This document shows positions 15,418 to 23,702 of a DNA stretch of 58,252 bases, in pieces. The notes under the pieces are model-generated. The model made no database searches. It had not been told where the DNA came from and worked only from the letters and a program-made list of their open reading frames with translations. This DNA is from JAFGHJ01 sp964525555 (GTDB taxonomy: Bacteria > Hydrothermota > UBA3072), in contig CAZGHN010000015.1 in NCBI GenBank assembly GCA_964525555.1, positions 1-58,252 of the forward strand, in the 5' to 3' direction. The position numbers and the translations under genes were made by a program. Every line of letters starts with the position of its first letter. Position 1 is the stretch's first letter.

Positions 15418-17437
15418 ATGAAGAAGCCGGAAGCCCTTCTTTGTTGAAGAGGCTTGCCTTTGAACCGTTTTTGAAAGCGTACCGGACTGCGATTGGGTCA
15501 TAGGCCTCTCTGCTGTAAAGTATTACCGTGTTATTTTCTATGCAAGCATGGGCATCTACAAAAACTTTATCTTCTCCAGCGACCTGGAATCCGGTAAGTT
15601 CTCCGTAACACAACGTGTCGGTTTTCGCAACTAGGCCGCCTCCGATATGATCGAAGTATAATGTGATTCTGCTGCCTTTTTTAACCATCTCTTTATAGAT
15701 CGGACCGGAATACACAATATCCTCTTTACCGTAGTCTTTGGCAAGAGCCCAGAGGGCAAGACGTTTTCCCACGTCTTGTTTGTCCGGAGGATGAATATTA
15801 TCTACCTGTCCTATATCAAGAGTTACAGCCATACCTGTATTTGGTACGGTTGACATGGTAAGGAGTTGTGCTTCACGTAGTTTTGCGGAGATCGGGTCTT
15901 CTTTATCGTCATATTGGTAAGGAGCAATTTGCACATAATAAAACGGAAAATTGCCCTGCCTCCATGCAGTTCTCCAGCTTTCTATCATGGTAGGAAACAG
16001 TTGTTTGTACTGTTCGTCTCTGCCGACGTTTGATTCTCCCTGATACCAAATAGCTCCTTTAATTCCATAAGGAATGATGGGTGCAATCATGGCATTATAC
16101 AGTGAGGTGGGAGTGTGTGAGGTTATTCCCTTGAAGTCCGGTCTTGTATTGTAAAAGTCATTTTTTTCCGCACCAAAGACATAAAAACTTTCGTCTCTGT
16201 ATTGTGCAACAGGAAGGTACTTCCATGCGCCTGAAAGTTTTAAAGGCTTCGCCTTTTCTCCATCTGCCGGATAGATTTTCATCTGTGCTTCCTCGCCGTA
16301 AATGCCTCCGCCCCCCTGCAAGTCAACCACTCTTACTGCTATTACATTTATACCTTCTTTAACTAATTTTGCTGGTACTTTATATTTGCGTTCGGTTGCC
16401 CAGAAGCCCATATCTTCGTATCGGCCTACTGGTTCCCCGTTAAAGTAGGTTATGTCTATATCGTCAATCGGACCAAGTTCGAGCATTAAATCCTTATCTG
16501 TCCAGACTTTCGGTATATTTATTTTCTTTCTAAACCAAACTACTCCGTCGAAAACACCCATTTCAGAATTTTCCCACAGGATTGGAAGAGTCATTTCCTT
16601 CCACTCGGAATCGTTTAAATCCGGAAGAGGACAGATTGTATCATTAAATGATATTCCCTTACCTCCTCGGTCGTCTTCACTTTCTGGTTCGATTACAGGA
16701 TGTGAGAAAAGCCATTTAAGATATCCTTCTTCCTGCAAACGGAGTTGATCGAGGTTTTTCGCAAATTCGGAGTAATCATTTACTTTACCGATGTATTTGG
16801 GAGAAGTCCAGGATTCTGCAGGTGTTCCTCCCCAGCTTGTATGGATAAGTCCTACTGGTACGCCTGTTTCCTTGTGTATTTTTCTTCCGAAGAAGTAAGC
16901 CGTGGCACTAAAATATTCTGCCGTTTGGGGACTACAAATTTCCCAGGAACCTATACAATCTTCTTTAGGTTCTGCGGAGACGCTTTTTGATACCGTGAAA
17001 AGACGTATTTTAGGATAATCTGCACTCTTTATTTCCTTTGCGGAGTTTTTTACGGTGTCACTCGGAGGCCAGCCTGCAAGAGGCATTTCCATGTTAGATT
17101 GTCCCGAGCATACCCAAACTTCGCCTATTAGTACGTTTTTAAATGTTATTTCAGATTCTTTGCCCTTTATTTGTATTTCATAGGGTCCGCCTGCTTCGGG
17201 TGTTTTGAGTTTTGCCATCCACTTACCGCTTGCTTTAGCTTTTGCACTGGTTTTTTCTCCCCATGATGCGATGATCTCTATATCCTCTTCCATGGAAGCT
17301 TTTCCCCAGATTGGATTTTCCGTTTTTTGCTGCATTACCATATTATCCCCGAAGATTGAAGGTAGTCCAAGTGCTTGCGATTCCAGAGCAGTTATTCCTA
17401 TTAATAGAAAAGAAAACACAGATAAACTTTTATACAT
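15392..17437 (-). CDS. Secreted sialate O-acetylesterase (SGNH hydrolase)
   Basis: 681 residues from ATG 17437, which has GGGGGAAG just upstream. An upstream in-frame ATG (17488) would lie in the operator and lacks a ribosome site. A signal peptide (MYKSLSVFSFLLIGITALESQA) directs export. The catalytic block VCSGQSNMEMPL carries the nucleophilic Ser; SWGGTPAESW and IWYQGESN are further SGNH features of sialic acid 9-O-acetylesterases, with a jelly-roll insert (about 255-390). The family removes acetyl groups from sialic acids or plant polysaccharides. No sialidase or catabolic gene is nearby, so the target is unsure. It has its own promoter and a candidate operator. Confidence 0.88.
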   Translation of the reverse strand: MYKSLSVFSFLLIGITALESQALGLPSIFGDNMVMQQKTENPIWGKASMEEDIEIIASWGEKTSAKAKASGKWMAKLKTPEAGGPYEIQIKGKESEITFKNVLIGEVWVCSGQSNMEMPLAGWPPSDTVKNSAKEIKSADYPKIRLFTVSKSVSAEPKEDCIGSWEICSPQTAEYFSATAYFFGRKIHKETGVPVGLIHTSWGGTPAESWTSPKYIGKVNDYSEFAKNLDQLRLQEEGYLKWLFSHPVIEPESEDDRGGKGISFNDTICPLPDLNDSEWKEMTLPILWENSEMGVFDGVVWFRKKINIPKVWTDKDLMLELGPIDDIDITYFNGEPVGRYEDMGFWATERKYKVPAKLVKEGINVIAVRVVDLQGGGGIYGEEAQMKIYPADGEKAKPLKLSGAWKYLPVAQYRDESFYVFGAEKNDFYNTRPDFKGITSHTPTSLYNAMIAPIIPYGIKGAIWYQGESNVGRDEQYKQLFPTMIESWRTAWRQGNFPFYYVQIAPYQYDDKEDPISAKLREAQLLTMSTVPNTGMAVTLDIGQVDNIHPPDKQDVGKRLALWALAKDYGKEDIVYSGPIYKEMVKKGSRITLYFDHIGGGLVAKTDTLCYGELTGFQVAGEDKVFVDAHACIENNTVILYSREAYDPIAVRYAFKNGSKASLFNKEGLPASSFRTDDWEE

Positions 17438-17483
17438 TATACTTCCCCCAAATTTAGTTTTGATCATTAATATTTTAATAAAA

Positions 17484-17506
17484 TGCAAAAGCGTAACACT
17501 TTTACA
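17484..17506 (-). promoter_or_regulatory. Candidate operator over the transcript start of the esterase gene
   Basis: On the minus strand TGTAAAAG, seven bases, CTTTTGCA form an imperfect 8+8 dyad with one mismatch pair. It begins right where transcription should start (about +1 to +23), a classic repressor site for a sugar-responsive regulator. Confidence 0.45.
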
Positions 17507-17512
17507 TTAATT

Positions 17513-17540
17513 AGTATATGTTATTTTTGTTAAATTTCAA
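17513..17540 (-). promoter_or_regulatory. Promoter of the sialate O-acetylesterase gene
   Basis: Minus strand TTGAAA (17540-17535), a 16-base spacer and TATACT (17518-17513). It gives a leader of about 70 nt with a strong ribosome site. Confidence 0.65.
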
Positions 17541-17668
17541 GAGATTTTAACCTATTTTTTTCGATGAAAACATAATAAATAGCGTGTGACCGAATGACCA
17601 ATAAAGAGTATTTTTCGTTTTTGTAAAATATAATAGACTCATATTGTAAAATTCTATTATTTTTTACC

Positions 17669-17696
17669 TTGAATTTTATTATTTTTGGATTATACT
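17669..17696 (+). promoter_or_regulatory. Promoter of the hydrogenase-signalling operon
   Basis: TTGAAT (17669-17674), a 16-base spacer and TATACT (17691-17696). Eight bases (ATATATAT) separate it from the ATG at 17705, so the histidine kinase message is predicted to be leaderless or nearly so. It is divergent from the esterase promoter. Confidence 0.6.
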
Positions 17697-17704
17697 ATAT
17701 ATAT

Positions 17705-19057
17705 ATGAAAAATTTAACCTTCGAATTAGGAAGTGAAGAGCTCAAGGAAATAATAGAGGGTTTAAATTATTCCTTTGTTATTTTGGATAAATCCGGTAGA
17801 GTTCTTTTTGGTAATAAATCTTTTGAAGAGTTCGGTTATTCTGTAGATTCAATTATGCCTGACGATGTCGATTTAGAAAGTCTTAAGGAAAAGATTGAAA
17901 GAGAGGTACTGCTGGATTTTGAAGGGAAGGTAGGACGGGCGGCGATTAAAATCACTCCACTTACAATTTCGGATCCTTCGGGAAACGTTTTCTTGCTCGA
18001 GGTATCTTACTCTAAAATAGATTTTTGTGGAATTATTGAATCCTGGTACAAGACAATAGATGCTATAAGTGAGATGATCTATGTTGTGGATGGAGATTAT
18101 AATCTGATAAAGTTGAATAACGCTGCTGCTGAAATGAGCGGCAACCATCCGAGAAATTTGATAGGGGAAAAGTGTTATAAAGCTGTTTTTGGAAAGGATG
18201 AGGTCTGCAAAACCTGTATTCTTGAACAGGTAATGGCTTCCGAAGAAAAAGGAAAGCTTCAGACTATTAGAAAGGAGTGGGATAGGTCTTTTCTGGTGTC
18301 TGCCGTTAAAATTAAAAATGGTGAATATCTTTATATTATGGAAGATATAACAAGAATAGAACAACTGGAAAGGAATCTTGCGGAAATGAGAAGGTTTACT
18401 TCCATAGGTTCTATTATTTCTCACTTAAGACATTCTGTTGGGAACGCGGTGAATGCTATAAAATGTTCTCTGCAGGTACTTGAGCATTTGTACGATGGTC
18501 TTAATGATGAAAAAAGAAAAGGGTATCTGAGGAGGGCTCTTGGAGAGGTGAAACGTATGGAATCATTGCTTTTCACTTTAAGAGAATTTTCAAGGTACGA
18601 GGGGATTGGTTCTTTCGAGTTAAATCTTACTGAACTGATTTTAGAGAGTATGGATAGGTTTAATAAGTATTGTGAAGATAAGGGTGCTATATTTGTGAAC
18701 GAATGCGAAGAGACTGAATTTATTATAAAAGGTGATAAGCTTCTGATTGTTGTAGCTCTTACGGAAATTATAGATAATGCCTTGGAAGCAATGGAAGATT
18801 TTTCAGAAAAAAAGATAATTTTTAAATACTCTGTACATACTCATGAAGCAACAATTGAAATTACCGATACTGGTAGTGGAATATTGGAGGATGATTTGCC
18901 GAATGTAGCTGAACCTTTCTTTACCACTAAGAGGGGCCGAGCCGGTTTGGGGCTGTATCAGGTTGCTAAAATAATAAAGACACAGGGCGGCGATATTACT
19001 TTTAATCATAAATCGGGCAAGGGGACAACAGTAAAAATATCTTTTAGGGAGGGATGA
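17705..19057 (+). CDS. PAS-type sensor histidine kinase
   Basis: 450 residues with no transmembrane helix, so it is a cytoplasmic sensor. A PAS-like region (about 10-105) and a second PAS (about 112-220) precede the kinase core. Phospho-acceptor His240 lies in SIISHLRHSVGNAVNAI, an unusual H-box. The ATPase domain is complete: N-box with Asn358 (EIIDNALEAM), DTGSGI at 388-393, EPFFTTK, and GLGLYQV. The second PAS has Cys157, Cys168 and Cys171 after GEK, the same C-x10-C-x2-C spacing as the diguanylate cyclase at 1751. The ATG at 17705 is preferred over a TTG at 17669 that lies in the -35 box. The response regulator starts three bases after its stop, so the two form a pair heading the hydrogenase operon. 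Confidence 0.88.
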   Translation: MKNLTFELGSEELKEIIEGLNYSFVILDKSGRVLFGNKSFEEFGYSVDSIMPDDVDLESLKEKIEREVLLDFEGKVGRAAIKITPLTISDPSGNVFLLEVSYSKIDFCGIIESWYKTIDAISEMIYVVDGDYNLIKLNNAAAEMSGNHPRNLIGEKCYKAVFGKDEVCKTCILEQVMASEEKGKLQTIRKEWDRSFLVSAVKIKNGEYLYIMEDITRIEQLERNLAEMRRFTSIGSIISHLRHSVGNAVNAIKCSLQVLEHLYDGLNDEKRKGYLRRALGEVKRMESLLFTLREFSRYEGIGSFELNLTELILESMDRFNKYCEDKGAIFVNECEETEFIIKGDKLLIVVALTEIIDNALEAMEDFSEKKIIFKYSVHTHEATIEITDTGSGILEDDLPNVAEPFFTTKRGRAGLGLYQVAKIIKTQGGDITFNHKSGKGTTVKISFREG

Positions 19058-19060
19058 TTT

Positions 19061-20185
19061 ATGAAAAAACGTACTATTATGTTGGTAGATGATGATGTTT
19101 CTTTTCTCGAAAACATGAAGGATGGGTTGGAATACTCAATAAAAAATCTCAATCTTATTACACATACAAATGCCGAGGATGCGTGTAAGTCTCTTAAGGA
19201 AAATGATATATCTTTACTTATAACGGATCAGAAACTTCCGGGTATGAGCGGTGTCGAACTTGTTAATTTTGTAGACAAAAAATACCCTAGGATTCCAATT
19301 TTTCTTATAACAGCCTATGGTACTCCGAAATTAAAAGATAATGCTATGAATACTGGAGCTATTAAGTTTTTCGATAAACCTGTTGATCTTAAAGAAATGA
19401 TAGAATCAATAAAGAAAGGATTAAAGCTCTCAAGAAAGGGATTAACCAGTATAAGGAAAATGTCTCTTGCAACAGTTTTAGAGCTTATAAGCATGGAAAA
19501 AATTACAGCTTCTGTTGTAGTGAGAAATAGAGAAGTGAAGAGGAGTGGTAGAATATGGTTCAGAGAGGGGATTTTGATTGATGCTGAAATAGAACATCTG
19601 GAGGGTGTAGAAGCTATTTTCGAAATGCTTTCATTTGGTGATGTTGATATTGTAATAAGGGAAAGAAGGCATAAAAGAGTTACTATTTCCGGTGTCCCTC
19701 TTGAATATGTTTTGCTTGAAGGAATGAAACGATTGGATGAAAAGAAAGTTGGGGAAGTAAATGAATCGCAAAAGGAGAAAATTATCGAAAAAGAAGAAAA
19801 TGAGGTTCATGGCGAGGAAAATGAAGTCAAGATCGAGAAAGAGAAATTTGATAAGGCTATCGGTCACCTGATAAAAGAATTGGGGAAAGCTTTGTTGGCT
19901 TCCGATATCTTTACAATAGAAGAAGGAAGAACACTGACTTCTTACAATAGTTCCCCTAAAGTTGGAAAAATCTTTAATGAGATGAATCAATCTATAAATA
20001 AATATTTAAAAGAGATTAAGCTGCCGGTAATAAGTAAGTATTATCTTATGGATCTTGCGGATAGTAAAACACTTATTGTTGTAACTTTTAAAGAGTATCG
20101 CTGGGCAATACTTTTGGATAGCAGTAAGTCAAAACTTGGGCTTCTTCTTAATTTAATCTTGCCGGATATAATAGGAATGTTCTAA
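19061..20185 (+). CDS. Response regulator with DUF4388-like and roadblock-like regions
   Basis: 374 residues. The receiver domain (1-125) has the acidic triad at 10-12, phospho-acceptor Asp56 (LLITDQKLPG), the Thr of LITAYG and Lys in FFDKP. The middle (about 130-210) resembles DUF4388/PatA-type regions: SLATVLELISMEKITASVVV, SGRIWFREGILIDAEI and GVEAIFEML. A Glu/Lys-rich linker follows. The last 115 residues look like a roadblock/LC7 unit, ending SKLGLLLNLILP, similar to the AKLGLLFISM of the next protein. There is no DNA-binding domain, so output is probably by protein contact with roadblock or GTPase partners. It sits three bases after the kinase gene. Confidence 0.8.
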   Translation: MKKRTIMLVDDDVSFLENMKDGLEYSIKNLNLITHTNAEDACKSLKENDISLLITDQKLPGMSGVELVNFVDKKYPRIPIFLITAYGTPKLKDNAMNTGAIKFFDKPVDLKEMIESIKKGLKLSRKGLTSIRKMSLATVLELISMEKITASVVVRNREVKRSGRIWFREGILIDAEIEHLEGVEAIFEMLSFGDVDIVIRERRHKRVTISGVPLEYVLLEGMKRLDEKKVGEVNESQKEKIIEKEENEVHGEENEVKIEKEKFDKAIGHLIKELGKALLASDIFTIEEGRTLTSYNSSPKVGKIFNEMNQSINKYLKEIKLPVISKYYLMDLADSKTLIVVTFKEYRWAILLDSSKSKLGLLLNLILPDIIGMF

Positions 20186-20199
20186 TAAAAGGAGGCGAA

Positions 20200-20580
20200 A
20201 TGGAAGAGAAAACATTAGATGAGAGTTTGGAGGATATTATGGAAAAGGCTATTTCTTCGACAAACGGTCTTGAGGCTACTGCGATTGTTTCTATGGATGG
20301 TATGATTATTGGTAGTGTTCTTCCGGAAGATGTAGAAGAGGAGAGAATTGCCGCAATGACTGCCGCTATTCTCGGTCTGGGCGAGCGAACGGCTGAGGAA
20401 ATGAAAAGAGGAGTTCTTGAAGAAATTTATATTAAAGGGAAAGATGGATATGTTTTAATTATAAGTGCTGGAGAATCCGTGGTGCTTACAGGAATTGTCG
20501 GCACAGAAGCCAAACTTGGGCTTCTTTTTATTTCTATGAAGAATACGGCTAAAAAAATTGCACAGTTGTTAAATGAGTAG
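20200..20580 (+). CDS. Roadblock/LC7 domain protein
   Basis: 126 residues, one roadblock/LC7 fold: LEDIMEKAISSTNGLEATAIVSMDGMIIGS, a middle helix AAMTAAILGLGERTAEEMKRG, and VLIISAGESVVLTGIV, ending in a helix. Family members (MglB, dynein light chains) bind and regulate small Ras-like GTPases; a candidate partner is the GTPase at 23855. AAAGGAGGC precedes the ATG. Gaps to the flanking genes are 14 and 9 bases, so it is in the operon with the kinase, regulator and hydrogenase. Confidence 0.9.
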   Translation: MEEKTLDESLEDIMEKAISSTNGLEATAIVSMDGMIIGSVLPEDVEEERIAAMTAAILGLGERTAEEMKRGVLEEIYIKGKDGYVLIISAGESVVLTGIVGTEAKLGLLFISMKNTAKKIAQLLNE

Positions 20581-20589
20581 TTATGTGCC

Positions 20590-21072
20590 ATGGGTGAAGT
20601 TGATGATGTTTATCAAAAGAATATTCAGGCATTAGTTAGAATACTAGCGAGCCTAAGCCATGCTTCTGAGAGCCTTATAGGGAAAGCTGCCAATGCTTTG
20701 ATGTATCAAACCGGCAAGGATCTTGGAAAAATAGAGGGAGAAAAACTTGATAAAACAAATGATTTGTCTAGGGCATTGGAAATGCTTATGGATGCCGAAG
20801 AAGGCGTCTGGCACATAGAGTTATGGAAAGATAAAGGAGTGGCAGATTATTTTTTTGGAGATAGCCAGGTGCGAAAAGCGTATTTAATATTTCGTGAGTG
20901 TCCCATACGTGAGGTTTGTATGACTCATGGAATTGAGCAAAATGAAGTAATTTGCCGAATAACGCATGGTTTATTTGCAGGTATGATTGGAACTGTGATG
21001 GATAAGAAGGTTGATCTTGCGGTCGAACATACAGGGCCTAATGCCTGTAAAAAAATTGTTTCCATTAAATAA
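20590..21072 (+). CDS. V4R-like small-molecule-binding domain protein
   Basis: 160 residues. The C-terminal half, ICRITHGLFAGMIGTVMDKK then VEHTGPNACKKI, matches the signature of the V4R (4-vinyl reductase) fold, where a Cys-containing start, a glycine helix and a final GxxxC strand recur. Cysteines are at 104, 110, 122 and 153 (C-x5-C within ECPIREVC). V4R domains are ligand- or metal-binding sensory modules in archaea and bacteria. Here it lies between the roadblock gene (9-base gap) and the hydrogenase small subunit (23-base gap), which suggests a sensory or assembly role tied to the hydrogenase. I cannot name a ligand. Confidence 0.65.
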   Translation: MGEVDDVYQKNIQALVRILASLSHASESLIGKAANALMYQTGKDLGKIEGEKLDKTNDLSRALEMLMDAEEGVWHIELWKDKGVADYFFGDSQVRKAYLIFRECPIREVCMTHGIEQNEVICRITHGLFAGMIGTVMDKKVDLAVEHTGPNACKKIVSIK

Positions 21073-21095
21073 GGGGCTAGAAAAAGAGGATTTTA

Positions 21096-21989
21096 ATGAA
21101 AATATCTACCATACAGTTAGCTTCATGCTGCGGTTGTCATATTGCTTTAGTTAATATAGGAGCCCCCTTGCTTAAGGTTCTGTCCGGCGGGAATCTTGTG
21201 TTCTCACCGGTTCTAATGGACGTTAAATCCATTTCAAGCTCAGATGTAGCTCTAATAGAAGGTGGTGTGCGCAATAATGAAAATGTTGAAAAGCTTAAAA
21301 TTTTGAGAGAAAAATCAAAAAAAGTTATTGCGCTTGGAACATGTGCATGTTTTGGGGGTATACCTGGTATAGGATCCGGATTTACGATGATTGAAACTTT
21401 AGCGAAGTCATATGGAGATAATTTTACTCCGGAAGATATTCCTCGGCTTGAGAAAAGAGTTTCTCCTATCGATTCCTTTGTCGAGGTGGATTATTATATT
21501 CCCGGTTGTCCGCCGCCAATAGATATTCTTTGTGGTACACTAATGAATCTGGTGAATGGTCAAAGTCCCGAGAGGGTAGATTTGCCAGTATGTGCCGAAT
21601 GTGATAGGGTAGTTAAAAAAGACCTTGCCCCTGAAATTAAAAGGGTTTTAGATAGTTTTCCTGAAGAGGAAGAATGTCTTTTATCTCAGGGATATATATG
21701 TCTGGGTTCCGTTAGTAGAAGTGGTTGTGGGGCACCCTGTACGAAAGCCGGAGTGCCCTGTATGGGGTGTCGGGGTCCTATTGATAGAGTTTTTATTGAG
21801 CCCAAACACGGTATTTTATATGATTTGACAAAAAGAATAAATCATTTTACAGGTAAGAGTGAAGAGGAAATTAAAGAAAAAATATTCGATTATATTCATA
21901 CTTTCTATAGTTTTACGCTTTCCATGGCTGAGTTGCGTAAGAAAGATACTGAGAAAGTGTATAAACTGGTACGGAAAATAGAGGTATAG
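21096..21989 (+). CDS. [NiFe] hydrogenase small subunit (cytoplasmic, group 3-like)
   Basis: 297 residues without a Tat signal, so cytoplasmic. Proximal [4Fe-4S] ligands are recognisable: SCCGC (Cys11, 12, 14), GTCACFGG (83, 85) and PGCPPP (138). Further cysteines at 166, 169, 202, 211, 215, 222 and 225, including SGCGAPC and PCMGC, can hold two more clusters. This resembles the MvhG/FrhG-type small subunit of group 3 enzymes, which carries electrons from the Ni-Fe site. It is followed after 10 bases by the large subunit. No F420 or NAD-binding subunit and no heterodisulfide reductase gene is in the window, so the electron acceptor is open. Confidence 0.9.
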   Translation: MKISTIQLASCCGCHIALVNIGAPLLKVLSGGNLVFSPVLMDVKSISSSDVALIEGGVRNNENVEKLKILREKSKKVIALGTCACFGGIPGIGSGFTMIETLAKSYGDNFTPEDIPRLEKRVSPIDSFVEVDYYIPGCPPPIDILCGTLMNLVNGQSPERVDLPVCAECDRVVKKDLAPEIKRVLDSFPEEEECLLSQGYICLGSVSRSGCGAPCTKAGVPCMGCRGPIDRVFIEPKHGILYDLTKRINHFTGKSEEEIKEKIFDYIHTFYSFTLSMAELRKKDTEKVYKLVRKIEV

Positions 21990-21999
21990 GGGGCATATT

Positions 22000-23400
22000 T
22001 TGAGTAAGAAAGTATGTATTGATCCGGTTACAAGAGTAGAGGGACACGGAAAGATTGTTCTTGTTTATGATGATAGCGGAAAATTAGCAGATGCCAAATT
22101 TTGCGTACAGGAATTTAGAGGGTTTGAGAAATTCTGCGAGGGAAGCCCTGCGGAAAGGCTTCCTCTTATAACTTCACGTATTTGCGGTATTTGTCCGATG
22201 TCTCATCATCTTGCTTCTACAAAAGCGATAGAGAATTGTTTTGCTACAAAGATAACCCGCACAGCAAAAAAAATTAGAGAAATAATGGCACTGGGTCAGG
22301 TAATTGAAAGTCATATGCTATCAATAGCAGTATTAAGTTTACCGGATTTAATTAACGACAATATGGATCCTCTGAAAAGAAATATTCTGGGTTTATATGA
22401 AGATAATAAAGAAATTGTCGGAAAGGTCCTTGGAATTAGGTCTGTAGGTACGGAAGTTACTAAAATCGCAGCTCGCAGGGCGGGTCATCCTATAGGTTCC
22501 AGAATAGGCGGGGTAGTAAAAGCAATTTCTAAGGAGGAACAAAAGCTGCTGTTTCACAAGCTTGAAGGAGCCGAAGTTGACCTTCTTTGGTTTGCAAAAA
22601 ATCTTCATAAATTATTTGATAAGAAATTAGAATTGTTCGAGGAGCTTGGTGATATAAAGACTTCTTATATGGGTCTTTACGAGGCAAATAAAATAGCTTT
22701 TTATGATGGGACTATTAGAGTGATTGATGAATCCGGCGGTTTGATTGAAGATTTTAAAAGTCACGAATACTTTGATTTTGTAGAGGAAAAAATCGAGAAC
22801 TGGAGTTACATGAAATTTCCTCTCTTAAAAAAAGGAAGAAGATTTCGTGTTGGTCCGCTTGCGAGAGTAAATATTGCGGAGAAGATTCCTTATCCTATAA
22901 CCAGCGAGGAGCTTTCCTGGTTCAGAGAAAAATGCGGAAAACCGGCTCATAAAACTCTATTCTACCATTTTGCGCGTTATATAGAAGTTATTTATGCGTT
23001 CGAACGTCTAAAAGAACTGTTTAAGGATGAAGATATTTTGAAAAATGATATATTTGTTAAGCCTGTAGTTAAAGCAGGAAAAGGAATTGGTGTTGTAGAA
23101 GCTCCGAGGGGTACTTTGGTACATAGTTATGAATTTGATAAAGAAGGTAAAGCAGTTAAGGTAGATCTTGTGGTCGCCACTCAACATAATAATTATGGTT
23201 TCAACGATGCCCTGAAGGAGACTGCCTCAAAGCGTATTAAAAGTACAAATCCGGATAATGGTACTTTGAATCAATTGGAAATGATAGTAAGAGCGTACGA
23301 TCCCTGTCTTTCATGTGCGACTCATGCAATCGGCGGGAGGAGTTTCACGATCGAAATATGGGATTCGAATAAGAATTTAATTAGAGTATTTGATGTATGA
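22000..23400 (+). CDS. [NiFe] hydrogenase large (catalytic) subunit
   Basis: 466 residues. The Ni-Fe ligands are complete: RICGIC (Cys62, Cys65) and DPCLSCATH (Cys436, Cys439). A 24-residue tail follows His442, the site where a maturation endopeptidase normally cuts, so the protein is made as a precursor like catalytic hydrogenases. N-terminal DPVTRVEGHGKI is also standard. The overall pattern is closest to MvhA-type cytoplasmic group 3 enzymes; finer class needs a tree. It starts with TTG at 22000, supported by AGGGGG at about 21988-21993. It overlaps the ferredoxin gene by four bases. No hyp maturation genes are nearby. Confidence 0.92.
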   Translation: MSKKVCIDPVTRVEGHGKIVLVYDDSGKLADAKFCVQEFRGFEKFCEGSPAERLPLITSRICGICPMSHHLASTKAIENCFATKITRTAKKIREIMALGQVIESHMLSIAVLSLPDLINDNMDPLKRNILGLYEDNKEIVGKVLGIRSVGTEVTKIAARRAGHPIGSRIGGVVKAISKEEQKLLFHKLEGAEVDLLWFAKNLHKLFDKKLELFEELGDIKTSYMGLYEANKIAFYDGTIRVIDESGGLIEDFKSHEYFDFVEEKIENWSYMKFPLLKKGRRFRVGPLARVNIAEKIPYPITSEELSWFREKCGKPAHKTLFYHFARYIEVIYAFERLKELFKDEDILKNDIFVKPVVKAGKGIGVVEAPRGTLVHSYEFDKEGKAVKVDLVVATQHNNYGFNDALKETASKRIKSTNPDNGTLNQLEMIVRAYDPCLSCATHAIGGRSFTIEIWDSNKNLIRVFDV

Positions 23401-23681
23401 GTAAGGACTTTGAGATTACACGTGATGCTGAGAGGTGCGTCAGCTGTAAGGAGTGTATAATTGTCTGTCCTCAATCGGGAGAAGATAAAGTTAATTCCGT
23501 AATTGTTACCGCGTTTAAAGAAGGAGACCCGCCAGAGATTAATTGCATCGATAATTGTATTCAGTGTATGACCTGCTGGGATTTTTGCCGGTCGAGAGCC
23601 ATTATTTTCAGCAATCATCATGAGGTAAAAAGGCTAATCGAAAATGAAAGGGCTCTTTTGAAAGTGGCTAGAATAATATGA
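23397..23681 (+). CDS. 2x[4Fe-4S] ferredoxin subunit of the hydrogenase
   Basis: 94 residues with two full C-x2-C-x2-C-x3-C motifs: CVSCKECIIVC and CIQCMTCWDFC, about 45 residues apart. Each binds a [4Fe-4S] cluster, making this a small electron carrier. Its ATG overlaps the large-subunit stop (ATGA), so it is surely translated with it and is likely the electron outlet of the complex. The longer second-cluster spacing and C-terminal helix (EVKRLIENERALL) differ from free clostridial ferredoxins, consistent with a bound subunit. It is the last gene before a dispersed repeat that breaks the operon. Confidence 0.9.
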   Translation: MSKDFEITRDAERCVSCKECIIVCPQSGEDKVNSVIVTAFKEGDPPEINCIDNCIQCMTCWDFCRSRAIIFSNHHEVKRLIENERALLKVARII

Positions 23682-23702
23682 CGCGGCAGACCGGTAAAAC
23701 GG

